Positions 36,292 through 48,476 of a stretch of 64,000 nt of DNA are shown in pieces (the first letter of the stretch is position 1; each line of letters opens with the position of its first letter). Source of the DNA: Ottelia alismoides (lineage: Eukaryota > Streptophyta > Magnoliopsida > Alismatales > Hydrocharitaceae); the NCBI GenBank assembly GCA_037367405.1, contig JAZKJV010002332.1, forward strand, positions 248,001 to 312,000, written 5' to 3'. Both the position numbers and the translations under genes were made by a program. The notes under the pieces are model-generated. The model saw only the letters and a list, made by a program, of their open reading frames with translations, was not told the DNA's origin and did not search any database.

Positions 36292-39200
36292 TGATGAATC
36301 TCAGATTCACCATCCTAAAATCACATTATTAATCTCCTTTCTTAAACATTTCAATAAAAATCAGTAATAATTCATTAATCTTTACGTGTATTATATTGTA
36401 TAAATTCTGTGTATAATTATCCTATGAATACAAATAAAAGCTAACTCTAATATTATTGTTTTTAATTACTAACTATTTTCTTTAATTTTATATTTTTTTA
36501 AAAACCCCTAAAAATTAGAATAAATATTGTATATATATATATATATTGGCCTTTAAAAGAAAATAAAAAAAATATCAAAACCTAAAGCATTGTTTTTAAC
36601 CCATAAAAAATGCCCCCAAAAATACACTTTTGTACAGATGACCTCTTTTGACATTATGTCCAACATGAAAATTGTAGATCTCATTATGATATACAACTTT
36701 CATGTTTTGACTTTTTCCTATTTTTGCCTCTAACTATTTCATTTAGATGTATCTTCATTTTTGTATTTTCTGAGTTTTCTAATTGCCATGTACTGCTTTC
36801 TAGGCTGCCCATGTGGCTGCAACCTCTCTCGACACCCGGACCCCACTTATGGCCATTGGATCACTTTCCCCAGACTCCATCGCAATTGTCCTTCGCCCTT
36901 CACTCACAACCATCAGATCTGATCCCATATCAGATCTTATCCGCTCCCTTTCGCCCTCGTCCTTACTGCAAGATCTGCTCCCATCCAAAGGTAGAGCAAC
37001 ATCCACATCACCTAGTCAACCTCAACCCTCTAATCTTCACCTCTTCTCCATCCTAGCCGTTAACCCTCACTCGGCTTCTAGCCACTGGATGAGATCCTAA
37101 GATTTGATCCACGCCCTCCACCTGCGCCCTAATCTTGGTTGTTGGATCACGAGATCCAACGGCTACGACCTCTTCTACCACCTCAGTTGCCTCTCCCTTC
37201 TCAACCATTACACCTCGAAGCCAACTTCCCCCCTTCCTATTCTAGCCATCCACTCCGAACTCGTCTCCATAACCTAATGCCTCCCCAAAGTAGATCCAAG
37301 ATCTGCCATCCTCACGTAGCCATCCGAGCACCCCACCATCACTCTTGTTCTTCACTTCTGCCATTCGAAAACGTCCCACCAACACGTAATTGTCGACTTC
37401 TTCCACCTACAAATAACCAACCTCAGCCTCCTTCTACCCCCATCGACCACTCAACGGGGTTGCGACCTAGCTTCCTTCGTCTTTCGGTTATAAAGAATGG
37501 TGGTGTTGAGGCGAAGACAACCCTAGTTCCCAAGTGAGATCCATGACAGAATGCCATGTAAGCACCAACTCCACGGCGGCTGCACGAGCTCCGGGGACTG
37601 CTGACCTCATTGGGCGACGACCCCGAGCTTCGAATAAATCTAAGCCCAAGCCAATTCCTCCATTTCAGATCTCCACGTAACCTTCTACTTCCCTGTCTTG
37701 AATTTTCTCCTTTTCACTCAGATGCATGTAGATATCAATACCCCCACATAACCATCCTATTAGATCCACCACCCATCACTCACCTTCACCAGACCCTCCG
37801 ATCACCCCCTTCCTTTCCCCAGAACCCCCTCCACTTTAACCTATCGTCTTTGCTGACAAGACGGAGGAAGATTCGAGCCTCCACCTCGATTAGGCTCCCA
37901 CCTCACACCCACTTCTCCTTCGCGTACTTTACGGACATGCTTTGGCAACGACTAATGATTGCATATGTTCAATGGTCAAAGCTTCACAACCATCGTTGAT
38001 CTCTAGCTCTGCCATCAATGATGAGACGTCGACTACATATACAACTAACATCCATGCTCTAACATCCATGCTCCTCCTCTGATCAGCCTCCTTCGCCAGA
38101 CTATCACAATGGACCAACGAGCATTACGGAGCACAGGGGACGCCGACGGAGCTCTGGCTAGGTCGTCGGAGTTCCAATTACGCCTCCACTCCTCCAGCTA
38201 GGGTAAAAGCACATGAGTCATTAGTTAGCACCTCTCGATGGCCATCCAACGGTTCAGGTGTTGCGACATCACATCACTGAAGGTTGCGGTTCAGAACTTC
38301 TGAGCCATTGACTTAACCAAGAGACGAACCATCTGAGCTATGCCACGTAGCTGTCGACGTTGCACCTCGTCCGAGCCTAGCCGCTTACGTGCCCTGCACG
38401 TGAGGGGGCTGGGTTATATTCAAATCTACCCTCAGACCTTTCCGGAATTACAAGAATGTGCCAGACGTGTGCCTCACGTGCGTGCCTGGGATAATTTGCA
38501 ACAAGGCCCCATCGAGTTTTATTAATTGTAGAATGGTCCTCGCACTTCAGGAAAATTTGTAGAAGGGTCCCTTCGGATTTTTGTATTTGTAAATGGGACC
38601 CTCCGGGAACCTAATTGCAATATTTATCTTTCTTTTTCTCGCATTTTTATTACAGTTGTGCCGTTCCACTATTTTGTTCATATCTTGAGCATTTTAACTC
38701 TAAATCACATGACTTCAGTTTCATTGTGTTGCTAATTTTATCTGCATCATATGGCATAAAGAATTTCATGTTTTGACACTGAATTAAAGAGGCTACATTT
38801 TTATGTACTCTAGGTCACTTACTTTTTATGTTGAATGCCATTACTTATCATTGTTGCCTAATTTAACTCTGAAACTAATCCTTATTCCATTGCTCAACAA
38901 TTTGCTAATTCAAGGCGTATTTGTACATATTGTTTTGCATACTTTTTTACATCACATTAGTTGAGTACATTTCATCCATTCATCATCTTATAATTGCATT
39001 GAAAAATAAAATAAAAATTGCATCTCTTACATGCATCATTTTCCTTTACTTTTCTTTGCATTATTTTATCTGCATTTCACATCACATTTGCATGAAGACC
39101 TAAAATGAGAATATAATCACATTAATTAATCGGTAAAATTTTATAAATAGATGAAGAGGCTCGTGTCCCTGAGTTTGACCTTGGTATACTCGCCAAGTAA

Positions 39201-39310
39201 AATAATTTCCACATATTCGAAGATGTGGTCTTTGTTGTATCAAATTTGCCTCCTATACTACGGCAGTTCCACATTATTAAAGAGGTAAATTTGACATTCA
39301 TCATGTATCA
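36292..39310 (+). repeat. Gyp6 3' LTR (about 3.0 kb)
   Basis: Starts TGATGAATCTCAG after the PPT and ends near catgtatca; an end at 39303 (cattcatca) is also possible. The 21-nt terminal dyad is present (8 of 9 pairs). U3 carries the inverted pair caacatgaaaattg / caactttcatgtt (36662-36710). A CT- and GC-rich block covers about 36800-38530. The U5 word ccctgagtttgaccttgg is at about 39163. The 95-132 aa frames at 36724-37999 lie in the CT-rich block and are Pro/Ser/His-rich noise. Confidence 0.65.
36531..36546. repeat. (TA)n microsatellite
   Basis: Short pure TA run in the Gyp6 LTR. Confidence 0.85.
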
Positions 39311-39447
39311 TGTGCCTGGGAAATTTGTAGTGCTTCGGACCAGTGTTTCAAGAATTACATTTAGGTCTAGTGCATGGAAAGCGCATGTCGCTTGAAGAAA
39401 TTACAGATCAACACCACATAATTATTATATTTACATTTATACCCTCG
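39311..39447 (+). repeat. Gyp3-type LTR fragment, part 1
   Basis: Matches 8372-8510 of the Gyp3 5' LTR, for example gggaaatttg, tttcaagaatt and gcatttaggt in order. It is interrupted at 39448 by the copia array and resumes at 56419. Confidence 0.75.
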
Positions 39448-40355
39448 TGTTGGACATGCGAGCCCATGGAGAGCCATTATGCAATAAATGTTATTGAAAA
39501 TATCATTCCCTGATCTGAAATGAAGACTAATTAATTTGCATTATATGTCTCGTAGTATAATTAAGGTTATGTACCATGGCCATCTTAACAATCATACAGT
39601 TGCTGATTCAATTATTGAATAACAGAGGATAGTGATTGGATGAATATCTAAAGAGTTAGATTAAGGACACATCAAGCACCGTCAAATTTTTGTTAAGAGA
39701 GAATCATCATCCAGAGAAGGAGATGGGAATCCTTTCTTTAAAGGTTGATATCTAACCGACCTCTTGATGCAAGTCCTTTGTATAGGAATAGAGATTCGGA
39801 TGTGTTAAAAAGTTAGGTCAAAGAGTTGACGTAACACGATCGAGATAACCAAAGACCTATGTAAATATTTGTCAATATAAAAGTACACATCCTCTGACCG
39901 GAGGCAGATGTGCTACTATATGTCTGAGTATGTACATTTGGCAAAGCAATAGGTTGATGGACAAATCAAGGTCTGTGCCTCACTCATGAAGAATACATCG
40001 AATTTCGTGTGATGGGATCAATATATTTGTCGCGTGGATCATCAACATGGATTGGTAGGAGCATGCGTTTCATCAACGTACTCGCAAGCGTCTCCTCTAT
40101 AGGATCAAACTTGAGAGAGGAGATCTCTTCATTTAGAGACTCGATCGCAACCACACTTCAAGAGGAAATACTAATACCTGTTTGTTATTTCGATGAAACG
40201 ATCTGAGAAGCATTTTTCGGATCATGCGGTTTCATTGTTTATTTTTTATAAATTCCGCTGCCCAGAGCAACTAGTTTGATTGGTCGCTATGAACGCATGT
40301 GATGCGATTCTCACACTTCCGTGATGCACTTAAGGCTTTTTTTCCATATCCTTCA
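39448..40355 (+). repeat. Copia LTR copy 1 (908 bp, internally deleted)
   Basis: Both ends are intact, but relative to copy 2 it lacks about 1.73 kb. Its sequence follows copy 2 to about 46345 and resumes at about 48100; the junction is near 39980. The missing part contains the TATA box and the CT-rich leader. Confidence 0.8.
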
Positions 40356-40357
40356 AG

Positions 40358-40370
40358 TGGTGTTAGAGCC
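40358..40370 (+). promoter_or_regulatory. Copia PBS, unit 1
   Basis: tggtgttagagcc, two bases after the LTR end and close to the usual copia site tggtatcagagcc (initiator tRNA-Met complement); followed by aggttgg. Confidence 0.8.
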
Positions 40371-43000
40371 AGGTTGGAGGTTATGGATACGATCCATAAA
40401 ACTAGAACGATAACGACACTTTCGGGTTTGTGAAATTTTGTCGCATTTTGTTCACATTGCTCTGTATTGTGTGATTTTTCCGCAATGTTTAAATTGTTTA
40501 AACTAGAAATTATCACTTGCATAATGTCTCCCATTAAATAAGGAAACTATGGGACTTGAGTTTGCGTGATTTTTGGAATCTGATGCTCAAGTTATGATCT
40601 TTTTAATGAACATTTGTCCACATTTCAGGGATGGGAATCTTGACGTAATTAAAGAGTTAATTACATTTTTGAAATGCCTAGAAATGCATGTAAATAACTT
40701 GGGTTTTGTTGTAAATCAAACTAGCAACTATGGAAACTTATTTTTCTTGATTTGGATTTAAATTTATTGAGATGTGTTAATTTTAGTAAGTGAGGGTGAC
40801 TGTTGAAAATTACTTTCCTAATCAAGAACCATGTGATTATCATTTAATCAATTAGTGAATTTAATAGAAAATTTCCTAAGATAATTATCGATAAATATTT
40901 GTGAAATATTTGATGATTATATTTTCCTTAAATGGCATTGACATTACCAAATATAATAAGGTAATTGATATTGATCACAAATTAGTTACAATTGTTCTAA
41001 TAAACAAAGTTGCTTGAATTAGATTAGGAATTTGATTAGCAAATTTAATTATAATATTATTATAAGGGTTTTGATGAATATTATATGTGGTATAACTTCG
41101 GTTCAAAGACCGATTATCATCTCAAATGCAAAATGATCAATTCACATTATCCTGATGTGAGGTAGATATGGTGTCGAGTCAGGGAGCATTGGGGAACCAG
41201 GTTGCTCCGCGAGCGGTCTGTCCCACTCCTATCGGTACTGGCCATGACAACGGATAAGGAAAGGGTAATGCTTGAAGCGATCATGATATATTTTTCTAAA
41301 TATTAAAAATTTGAATAATACATATTTTGAGATTATACCATCCTCTAAGTAACAATTTATTAAAAATTATTTGTTGGTTTATTGATTGGATTGATAATTG
41401 ATTTAATATGATTAAATTAATTAGATCTAGTTAAAATTAAACTCTTTATTATGAATAGAGTAGTATTTCCCTTTAAAGAATTGATTATGTGAATATGATT
41501 CAGATTAATTAATTAGATTTTTAACAAGATATGGAGGATCTCATAAAAGACATACACGATCTCCCATCAAGGAGAAGGGCTCCGTCACCAGGAATTGTAG
41601 GTAGGAGACGTCTGTCTGATGTGATAGCTCCTGCATACGAGCGCATCTAGATCTGGATCTTTTCTTCTCAAAATAATAAGGTGGTATGCGTAGTGACCCC
41701 ATTATCGAGTCCTCATATTATTGGGGCGATATTGGATTGCACGTAGCTAGTTCTACTCATGTTGATGGTTGGTTCAATTAACGATGGGTCGACATTAACT
41801 TAGGGGTGGTGGGCTCGGGTGTTAAAGGCCAAATTGGGAATGCAAGTTGGACTTGCTATGCGGAATGTGTTCCTGCTTCTTTATCCGAGTTGCAAGTTCT
41901 CATATTATTGGGATTTAACAAAGATCAGAAAGGAGATCCTTGATCTTTCTTGAGATACAACGGTAAGTATATCTCTTACATTGAATGTGATTAAGGGAAT
42001 GAGCTTTCAATATTGACAAGGCAAGACAACTTTTATAAAAAAAATTACTATATCAAAGTAATATATATATATATATATTTATTTAGGAAAATTTCTTATT
42101 TTAGATAATCCTCATTAAACCCACTCCATACTGTACTCAATAATAACCAGTAAAATATCATGGATTGGATCAATAATAAAGATAGTGTATTTACAGCTGG
42201 ACACATAATGTACGTGGTTACAATGTGCAAGTTTCCTCGTAACATTGAAGAATGACATTTAAATAGACAATAGGACAACATCCTTGGGTTTTTGTGTCTT
42301 TATAATCTTGATCACTCATCGAGTGTGCTTTGTATGTATCATGTCGATGATGATCGTAATTGTCAAATAATCCTAATAAAATATGAGAAGATGTTCTGGC
42401 ATACAGATGTGCTCTCAACATTTAATAATGAATTACATGGTTCACTACATTATGCATAATGGTGCCTCAGTAAGAGTAGATGTACTTAAAATGTTTGAGT
42501 ACCTACCTGAATCAATGTCTTTTAGAATTAAGATGGATGTAGATACGATGAGTGTCATCATCTTTTTATACTCAAGTCATTCATGAAGCTTCAAAATATT
42601 CATATTGTATGAAATAAATGAATCATGTATAAATGTTGAAATATTCTTATATTGAATTCTTTTGAGTTGAACATAAGAGATCCTTAGTCTTAAACATGAT
42701 TTCTTATAGATAAAGGGAGCGTAGTGGAAGCATGGGTCTGATCCATGTGAGAAGGAAAGTCAAAGAGTTAACTATATTTATGTGACTTCCAAATGACATC
42801 CAAAGAGTTGGATGAATGCCAATACTGCAACAAGCTGATGTGTTGATAGTATGACTATCAACTCTATCTTGTATCCTTAGAGAATGGCTCGGATAGTGCA
42901 TTGGAATAATATACATCTACAAAACATCACTGAAATTGACTTACTTGTTAGATAAGATCAAAGTCTAATAACTGTGTCTCATTCTTCTAATGACATTTGT
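40371..43000 (+). pseudogene. gag: Copia unit 1: leader and gag
   Basis: The region up to about 42300 is untranslated or unrecognisable. The frame at 42383-42586 holds MVHYIMHNGASVRVDVLKMF and EYLPESMSFRIKMDVDTMSV. This fits copia gag, where a VREHVLKM-like block is followed by a LPDSF-like block. Stops follow, and no zinc knuckle is readable. Confidence 0.5.
42060..42078. repeat. (TA)n microsatellite
   Basis: Short TA run in copia unit 1; the same place in unit 2 (about 50128-50150) is a ttta repeat instead. Confidence 0.85.
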
Positions 43001-44390
43001 AATTAGTTTCATATGTTTTAGAAGACTAGATATTTTGATCTTATGGTTTAATAGTCATCAACATGGATATTGATGCAATTGTTGAAACAATCTCTATTGG
43101 ATTAACATACTTCAAGTTTTCGATGGGAGAGTCGTTAGTCTTTGAGAATGTCTCTATGGAATCGATACTAGAATACATTCATTGTTTATTTCTAAATGTT
43201 GGGAATAAACATAAATTTTAGGATAGAACTATCATAAAGAGATGTGATGGATATATTTCAGATAGTAATCTTACATCTAGAGGACTCTACTTAATTAGAA
43301 AATTAATGAATGGGTCATTAACATTTCTAATAGTGAAAGCTAAACCTTATGAGATCAATAGGAGTATGAAGATCATATGAAAATGATCAGCCATAGTGAC
43401 TTGGACATATGTTTGTTGATGAAATCAATAGACTAGTAAGAGATAAAACTTTAAAATATCTTAAATTTAAAATCTTGCATACCTGTGAATATTGTATTCA
43501 AAGTTAAAAATGTCCAATGCACCATTTTCTAGGAATGGTGTTAGATGTCAAGGTATTCAAGATCTCATACAAAGAGATGTTTGTGGATTATCTATATCAC
43601 AATAAATATGTGATGTCATTCGATGATTATTTGTGATATTAAATTTCTTCCCTTCACCTTAGATATCTTTGAAATGTTTAAAGATTTCACAATTTTGGTT
43701 TAGGACCAAAGTTTAAAGGAAGATGAAATAAATTTGATCTAACCAAGGTAGCAAGTAACTATTAGATGAATTCAAGGAATACCTTATGGAGATAAGAATA
43801 TCATTCCTATCTCACTCCTCATGATACTCCTAAACTCAATAGAGTTTATGGAGATACAATTAGATCTTATGTCACATGATTTGATCAATGATTAATATTA
43901 GCATAATTATCACTTAGTTTGCAGGTATGTATATGTAGTAAAGACTACAACATATATCATTGTTAAGATTCCATGCGGATCTAAACCTGAATACCCTTAT
44001 AAGATATGGTTTACAACCTAGCCTAGTGTTGCACACTTGACGATTTAGGGTTGCGTGGTCCATGACCATGTCATGGATGCATGTAAGATGGAATCTAACA
44101 TAGTTGAGTCCTACTTTATTAGGAAATTAAAGGGTGGTATTGAATACCTACTTAATGACCTTTGGTTCTTAAAAGATTTCATCTCTAAGTACATATTTCT
44201 CAGAGGTTGAGACTCTTGAGAATCAAGATGAAAATGATGTGAAAGAAGTCAATGAATCTTGAGAAGACAAAGAGGATCTTGAAATCGAAAACTAAAAGGA
44301 CAATTAAAGATGAAACACCCGTACCTCTTCAAATAAGTTTTTAGAATGTAATCCTTGTTTCATTTAAGTCTGACAATTCTCCGACATCAT
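43000..44390 (+). pseudogene. Copia unit 1: integrase
   Basis: Pieces in order: GLYLIRKLMNGSLTFLIV (pre-integrase, about 43285), TCEYCIQS (zinc region, about 43480), FSRNGVRCQGIQDLIQRDVC (about 43525-43590), DEFKEYLMEI (about 43765), and LKGGIEYLL near 44130. Frame changes and stops are frequent. The order and words are those of Ty1/copia integrase, where the integrase precedes the RT. Confidence 0.7.
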
Positions 44391-45818
44391 ATGATGAAGA
44401 TTATGATGATCATTGCATGGAAAGGTGGATGTTAGCAATAAAGTCTAAAGTAGACTTCATATACTAGAGTTGTATATGGACCCTCGAGGATCCACCTATA
44501 TGGGTAAGACTCGTTGAGGTGTAAATGGATCTTCAAGAGAAAGAGAGAAAATTATTAGAAGGCAGAGACCTTCAAAGTACGGCTCGTAGCTATGAGCTAC
44601 ACAACGAAGAGAAGACATCGCTTTCGATGAGACTTGCTCTCTTGTGACCATGCTTAGACCCATCAGAATATTTTCTAACTATAGCTACACAACATGATTA
44701 TGCCATCTTGACGATGGAAGTCAAGATTGTTTTCTTCTATGAATTCCTCACAGAGGATATTCACATAAAGTATCCCCAGGAATTCATGGTTGAGGATGGT
44801 AGGGTGTGCAAGAAACTCCATTTATGGATACAAATAATTTTCTTGTAGTTGTAACATTATATTTGATGAAACTACAAATGTTATGATTTCAAATAGAATC
44901 ATGATGAAGCATGTGAATGCTACTGGGAGTACCATTGTGTTCGTCATGCTAAATGTAGAAAAAATTTCCTAATCATTTGGAACGATATAAGGATGATAAT
45001 AAGTGTTTTATAATCTGGTTCTACCATACCTTGAGATATGATCTAAAGAATACCTATTGGATCTTAGTTCTTAAGATGTTTAGAAGAAAAGAAAAGAGGG
45101 TATTTGGACCGTCATATTAAGTGATACACCTTGGACATGTTCCATTCTTAAAAAACCCCTAGGAAGGCTTCCTATCCTTAAGATATGGTACTAACCTATC
45201 TGAAGGGATAATATCTCAAGGAGTTGAGGAAGTGAATGCTAAAACCGCTTGCCCTTGTGCATTTGTTATGAGAAGCTAAGTGTATGCTAGATGTTTACGA
45301 AAGCAATATGTCTACCACGCAGTGGTAGTAGTAAACTGGTACTAATCCAACTATGGAGATAAAACACTCGATTGCAGTGACAACAATATCTTCAAAGATT
45401 ATAAGACTTTAGATATAGTGATCTCAAAGTCTTATCTTCAAGAACCTAAGACTTTATAGATCGTTATCTAAAATATCTTAACTGTAGATATCTTAGGAGA
45501 TAGAGATCTCTAGGAATAAATGTATTTTGATAATGATAATAGAAATTAAATACCTATTATAACAATTATTGAGTTGTAGTATTAGAGACACTATAACTAC
45601 CTCAAAATTGAGAACCCGTTGCATAATATGCAACATTCCCATTGGAGGTGAGCATTGTTACTAGGGGATATGTAAGTGCAGTAAAACAAATTAGCGTAAT
45701 CTCTTAGGAACAGAATGACTAATCAGCTTACCTACTTTTTTTTAAATAACTTATGATTGTTACATGAGTGTGGGTTTAAAGATTAGCCTATTAATGGCTC
45801 TTTTGGCTAGGGGGAGAT
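44390..45818 (+). pseudogene. Copia unit 1: RT and RNase H, PPT
   Basis: RT pieces: RWMLAIKSKVDFIY, WTLEDPPIWVRLVEV (about 44430-44520), YFLTIATQHDYAILTMEVKI and VFFYEFLTEDIHIKYPQEFM (about 44670-44790; the block with the first catalytic Asp has Glu here), and TACPCAFVMRS near 45250. The RNase H end is barely readable. The PPT agggggagat (45809-45818) touches the next LTR. Confidence 0.75.
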
Positions 45819-48461
45819 TGTTGGACATGCGAGCCCGTGACGAGCCATTATGCAATAAATGTTATTTCAAATATCATTCCTTGATCTGAAATGAAGAATA
45901 ATTAATTTATATAATAGGTCCCTTAATACAATTACATTGTGTACCATGGCCATCTTAATGATCATTCAGGTGTTGACTCAATTGCTGAATCACAAAGGTT
46001 GGTGCTTGGATGACTATCTAAAGAGTTAGATTGAGGAATCATCAAGCACCATCAAATGATTGTTAAGAGAGAATCACCCGCTTGAGAAGGTGATGTCAAT
46101 CCTTTCTCTAAAGCATGATATCTAACCGACCTCTTGATGCATGTCCTCTACATAGGGATAAAGATTCGGAGGTGTTATATATGTTAGGTCAAAGAGTTGA
46201 ATTAACGAGATCAAGATAACCGAAGACAATGTCGTATGCTGTCAGGATATAGGCACGCATCCTCTGACCGAAGATAGATGTGTTACTATAAGTCTGAGTA
46301 TGTAAATTTGGCAGACCAATGTATTGATGGCCTAATCAATGTCTCTAGATTGTCAAACTGGTGTGCATGCAAGGGCATATGAGTAATACCATCTCTCAAT
46401 GCTATCATATAGGTTCATTTCCTGAACCAGAAGACATGAGCTCACTCATGCGATATTGGGATCAAATTTCGTGCACGGTCTTCTCTCTTTGGAAGCTTGA
46501 TTGAATTTGTAGGTTTGATATATACTTTTGTAAAGTGTATGATCAACACCTAGGTATGATATAAGATTTTGGAAAGTATATGATCCATACCAACTCCCAA
46601 TGATCAAATGAGAAAGTTAATGATGAAACCCTGAAGGAGACGTTCTAAAAGAGATCTAAAACTTCAGGTTTAATCTAGGTCTTCCAGTATGTAAGATGTA
46701 AAGGTATTAATAAAATACGAGGGCGATGTGGTCATAAACGATTGTATAACCATGATGCTTCCATTTCGAGCGAGTCATGAAACTGTATGGATACTAGTCA
46801 CTCCTCTCAATAGAGAAGTGATCTATTCTTTGTCCAAGTGTTGGACAGTGATCTGAATGTGATTCAGATGCAATAAAAAGACTATATTTACGGTTTTGAT
46901 TTAATCAAATATCTATGGGAGGCCCGTAAGATCTGGATTTTAGATTTGACTTCAATATCCAATTCACTTTACATGGAACGTACAATTGCCATGTCCTTAT
47001 TTCTAGGAATCCGCAGAGAAAGCGCATTATCCTACAATGAGTTCAAGGATAATTTTACTGTTGAAATATGCATCCGGGCATTTAGAAAATTAATAATTAA
47101 ATGTGATTTAATTACTATGAATAATATCAATTTGATTCATATTATAAGGAGAGTTATCTGAGATAACTAAATGTGATTTATTTATCAAATATGTGAATGA
47201 TGTGAATGTGGTTCATATTATTTGGCCACATGAGAATGGAGACCCAAGATGATTAAATGTAATTTAATTATCTTGGATATGAATAATGTGGATAGTACTA
47301 TCCGTAGTAATCACTTATATGTATATATATTATAAATGTGATTTATAATATATTAGATTGAGTCTATTGAAACTTTTTATTGATTAATTATTTATGTGAA
47401 TTGGAATAACATCGGATAATTAATTGAAAATATAATTTACATTTTATTTTGGGTTGTGAATGTGATTCAAACTCTCCAACAACATGATTGCAATGTTCAC
47501 AAAATAAATTGGATTTATTTTTGTGAAATAATTTGCAACAAAAGTTGTTGCAAATATTTGGAGAAATTCATGGAATTGTAGAATCCAAGTATTAGTAAAA
47601 GAGGGGTCCCTTCCTATTAAGGATAGGGGACGGTCGCCAAGTCCAATTAGGACTTGAGGCCGTATACCCCCTTATGGAAGGAGGCTAGCCTGCTTCCTAT
47701 TTCTCCAAGGTAGATTGATTTAACTAAAATTAAATTATATTGATTATTGTTCAATATAATAAATTTAACTAAATTAATTGTTGTTGTGTTTTTACAAAAA
47801 AATCATGGCCATTTAAAGAAACACAAATCAATCTCATCGAATTATTTTGTTTGTCCATGGATTGAGATCCATGGACTCCCAAAATACTATATAAGAAGAG
47901 GCACCCTTGCTCTTCAAGTTACAACAATAAGAGACAAATCATATGCTCTTTGTCTGTCATTCTCTATACGTCCTCTCTCTCCTTCTCTCTCAAATTGTGG
48001 TTGTCCATATGTTGACCTAGAGAAGAACACAGTCGTTGTTGCTATGCCATCGTGTTGTCGCTTGGGATGCTCTTGGATCTCCGCTCCTCTGATACGCCTC
48101 GCTCACGAAGAAGACATCAGATCTCATGGGAAGAGATCATAAGATTCACTGCTTGGATCATCAGCATGGATTGCGAGGAGCATCGTTTCATCAATGGGTT
48201 CGCAAGCATCTTCTACGTAAGATTGGACTTGAGAGAGCATGTATCTTTCTTAGAGTCTAGATCACATCCACGCTTCAAGAGGTAAACACAATACTTGTTT
48301 TTGGTTTAGATGAAACAATCTGAGAAGTGTTCTTGGATAACGGATAAAAACTTTAAAATTTGTTGCCTCGAGCAAGTTGTACAACTAGTCACTCCCGATC
48401 GCATACTATGTGATTCTCATGCCATCGTGATATGCTTAAGGATTTTTTTCCATATCCTTCA
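45819..48461 (+). repeat. Copia LTR copy 2 (2643 bp)
   Basis: The shared central LTR: it follows a PPT and precedes a PBS, so it serves as 3' LTR of unit 1 and 5' LTR of unit 2. It is alignable with copy 3 along its whole length. At 2.6 kb it is long for copia. The frames 46946-47161, 47747-48142 and 48052-48285 are chance coding. Confidence 0.85.
47887..47895 (+). promoter_or_regulatory. TATA box in copia LTR copy 2
   Basis: ctatataag, followed by a CT-rich leader (47930-48000). The same word is at 55866-55874 in copy 3 and is absent from copy 1. Confidence 0.65.
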
Positions 48462-48463
48462 TG

Positions 48464-48476
48464 TGGCATTAGAGCT
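48464..48476 (+). promoter_or_regulatory. Copia PBS, unit 2
   Basis: tggcattagagct followed by aggttgg, two bases after the LTR end; a decayed form of the unit 1 site. Confidence 0.75.

Noticed and set aside
36724..37999. Pro/Ser/His-rich frames (up to 132 residues) as host exons.
   Set aside because: They lie in the CT-rich block of the Gyp6 LTR, overlap in several frames, and match no domain I recognise.
47747..48285. Frames of 131 and 77 residues in copia LTR copy 2 as genes.
   Set aside because: The homologous part of copy 3 does not keep the frames, and they overlap the TATA box and leader.
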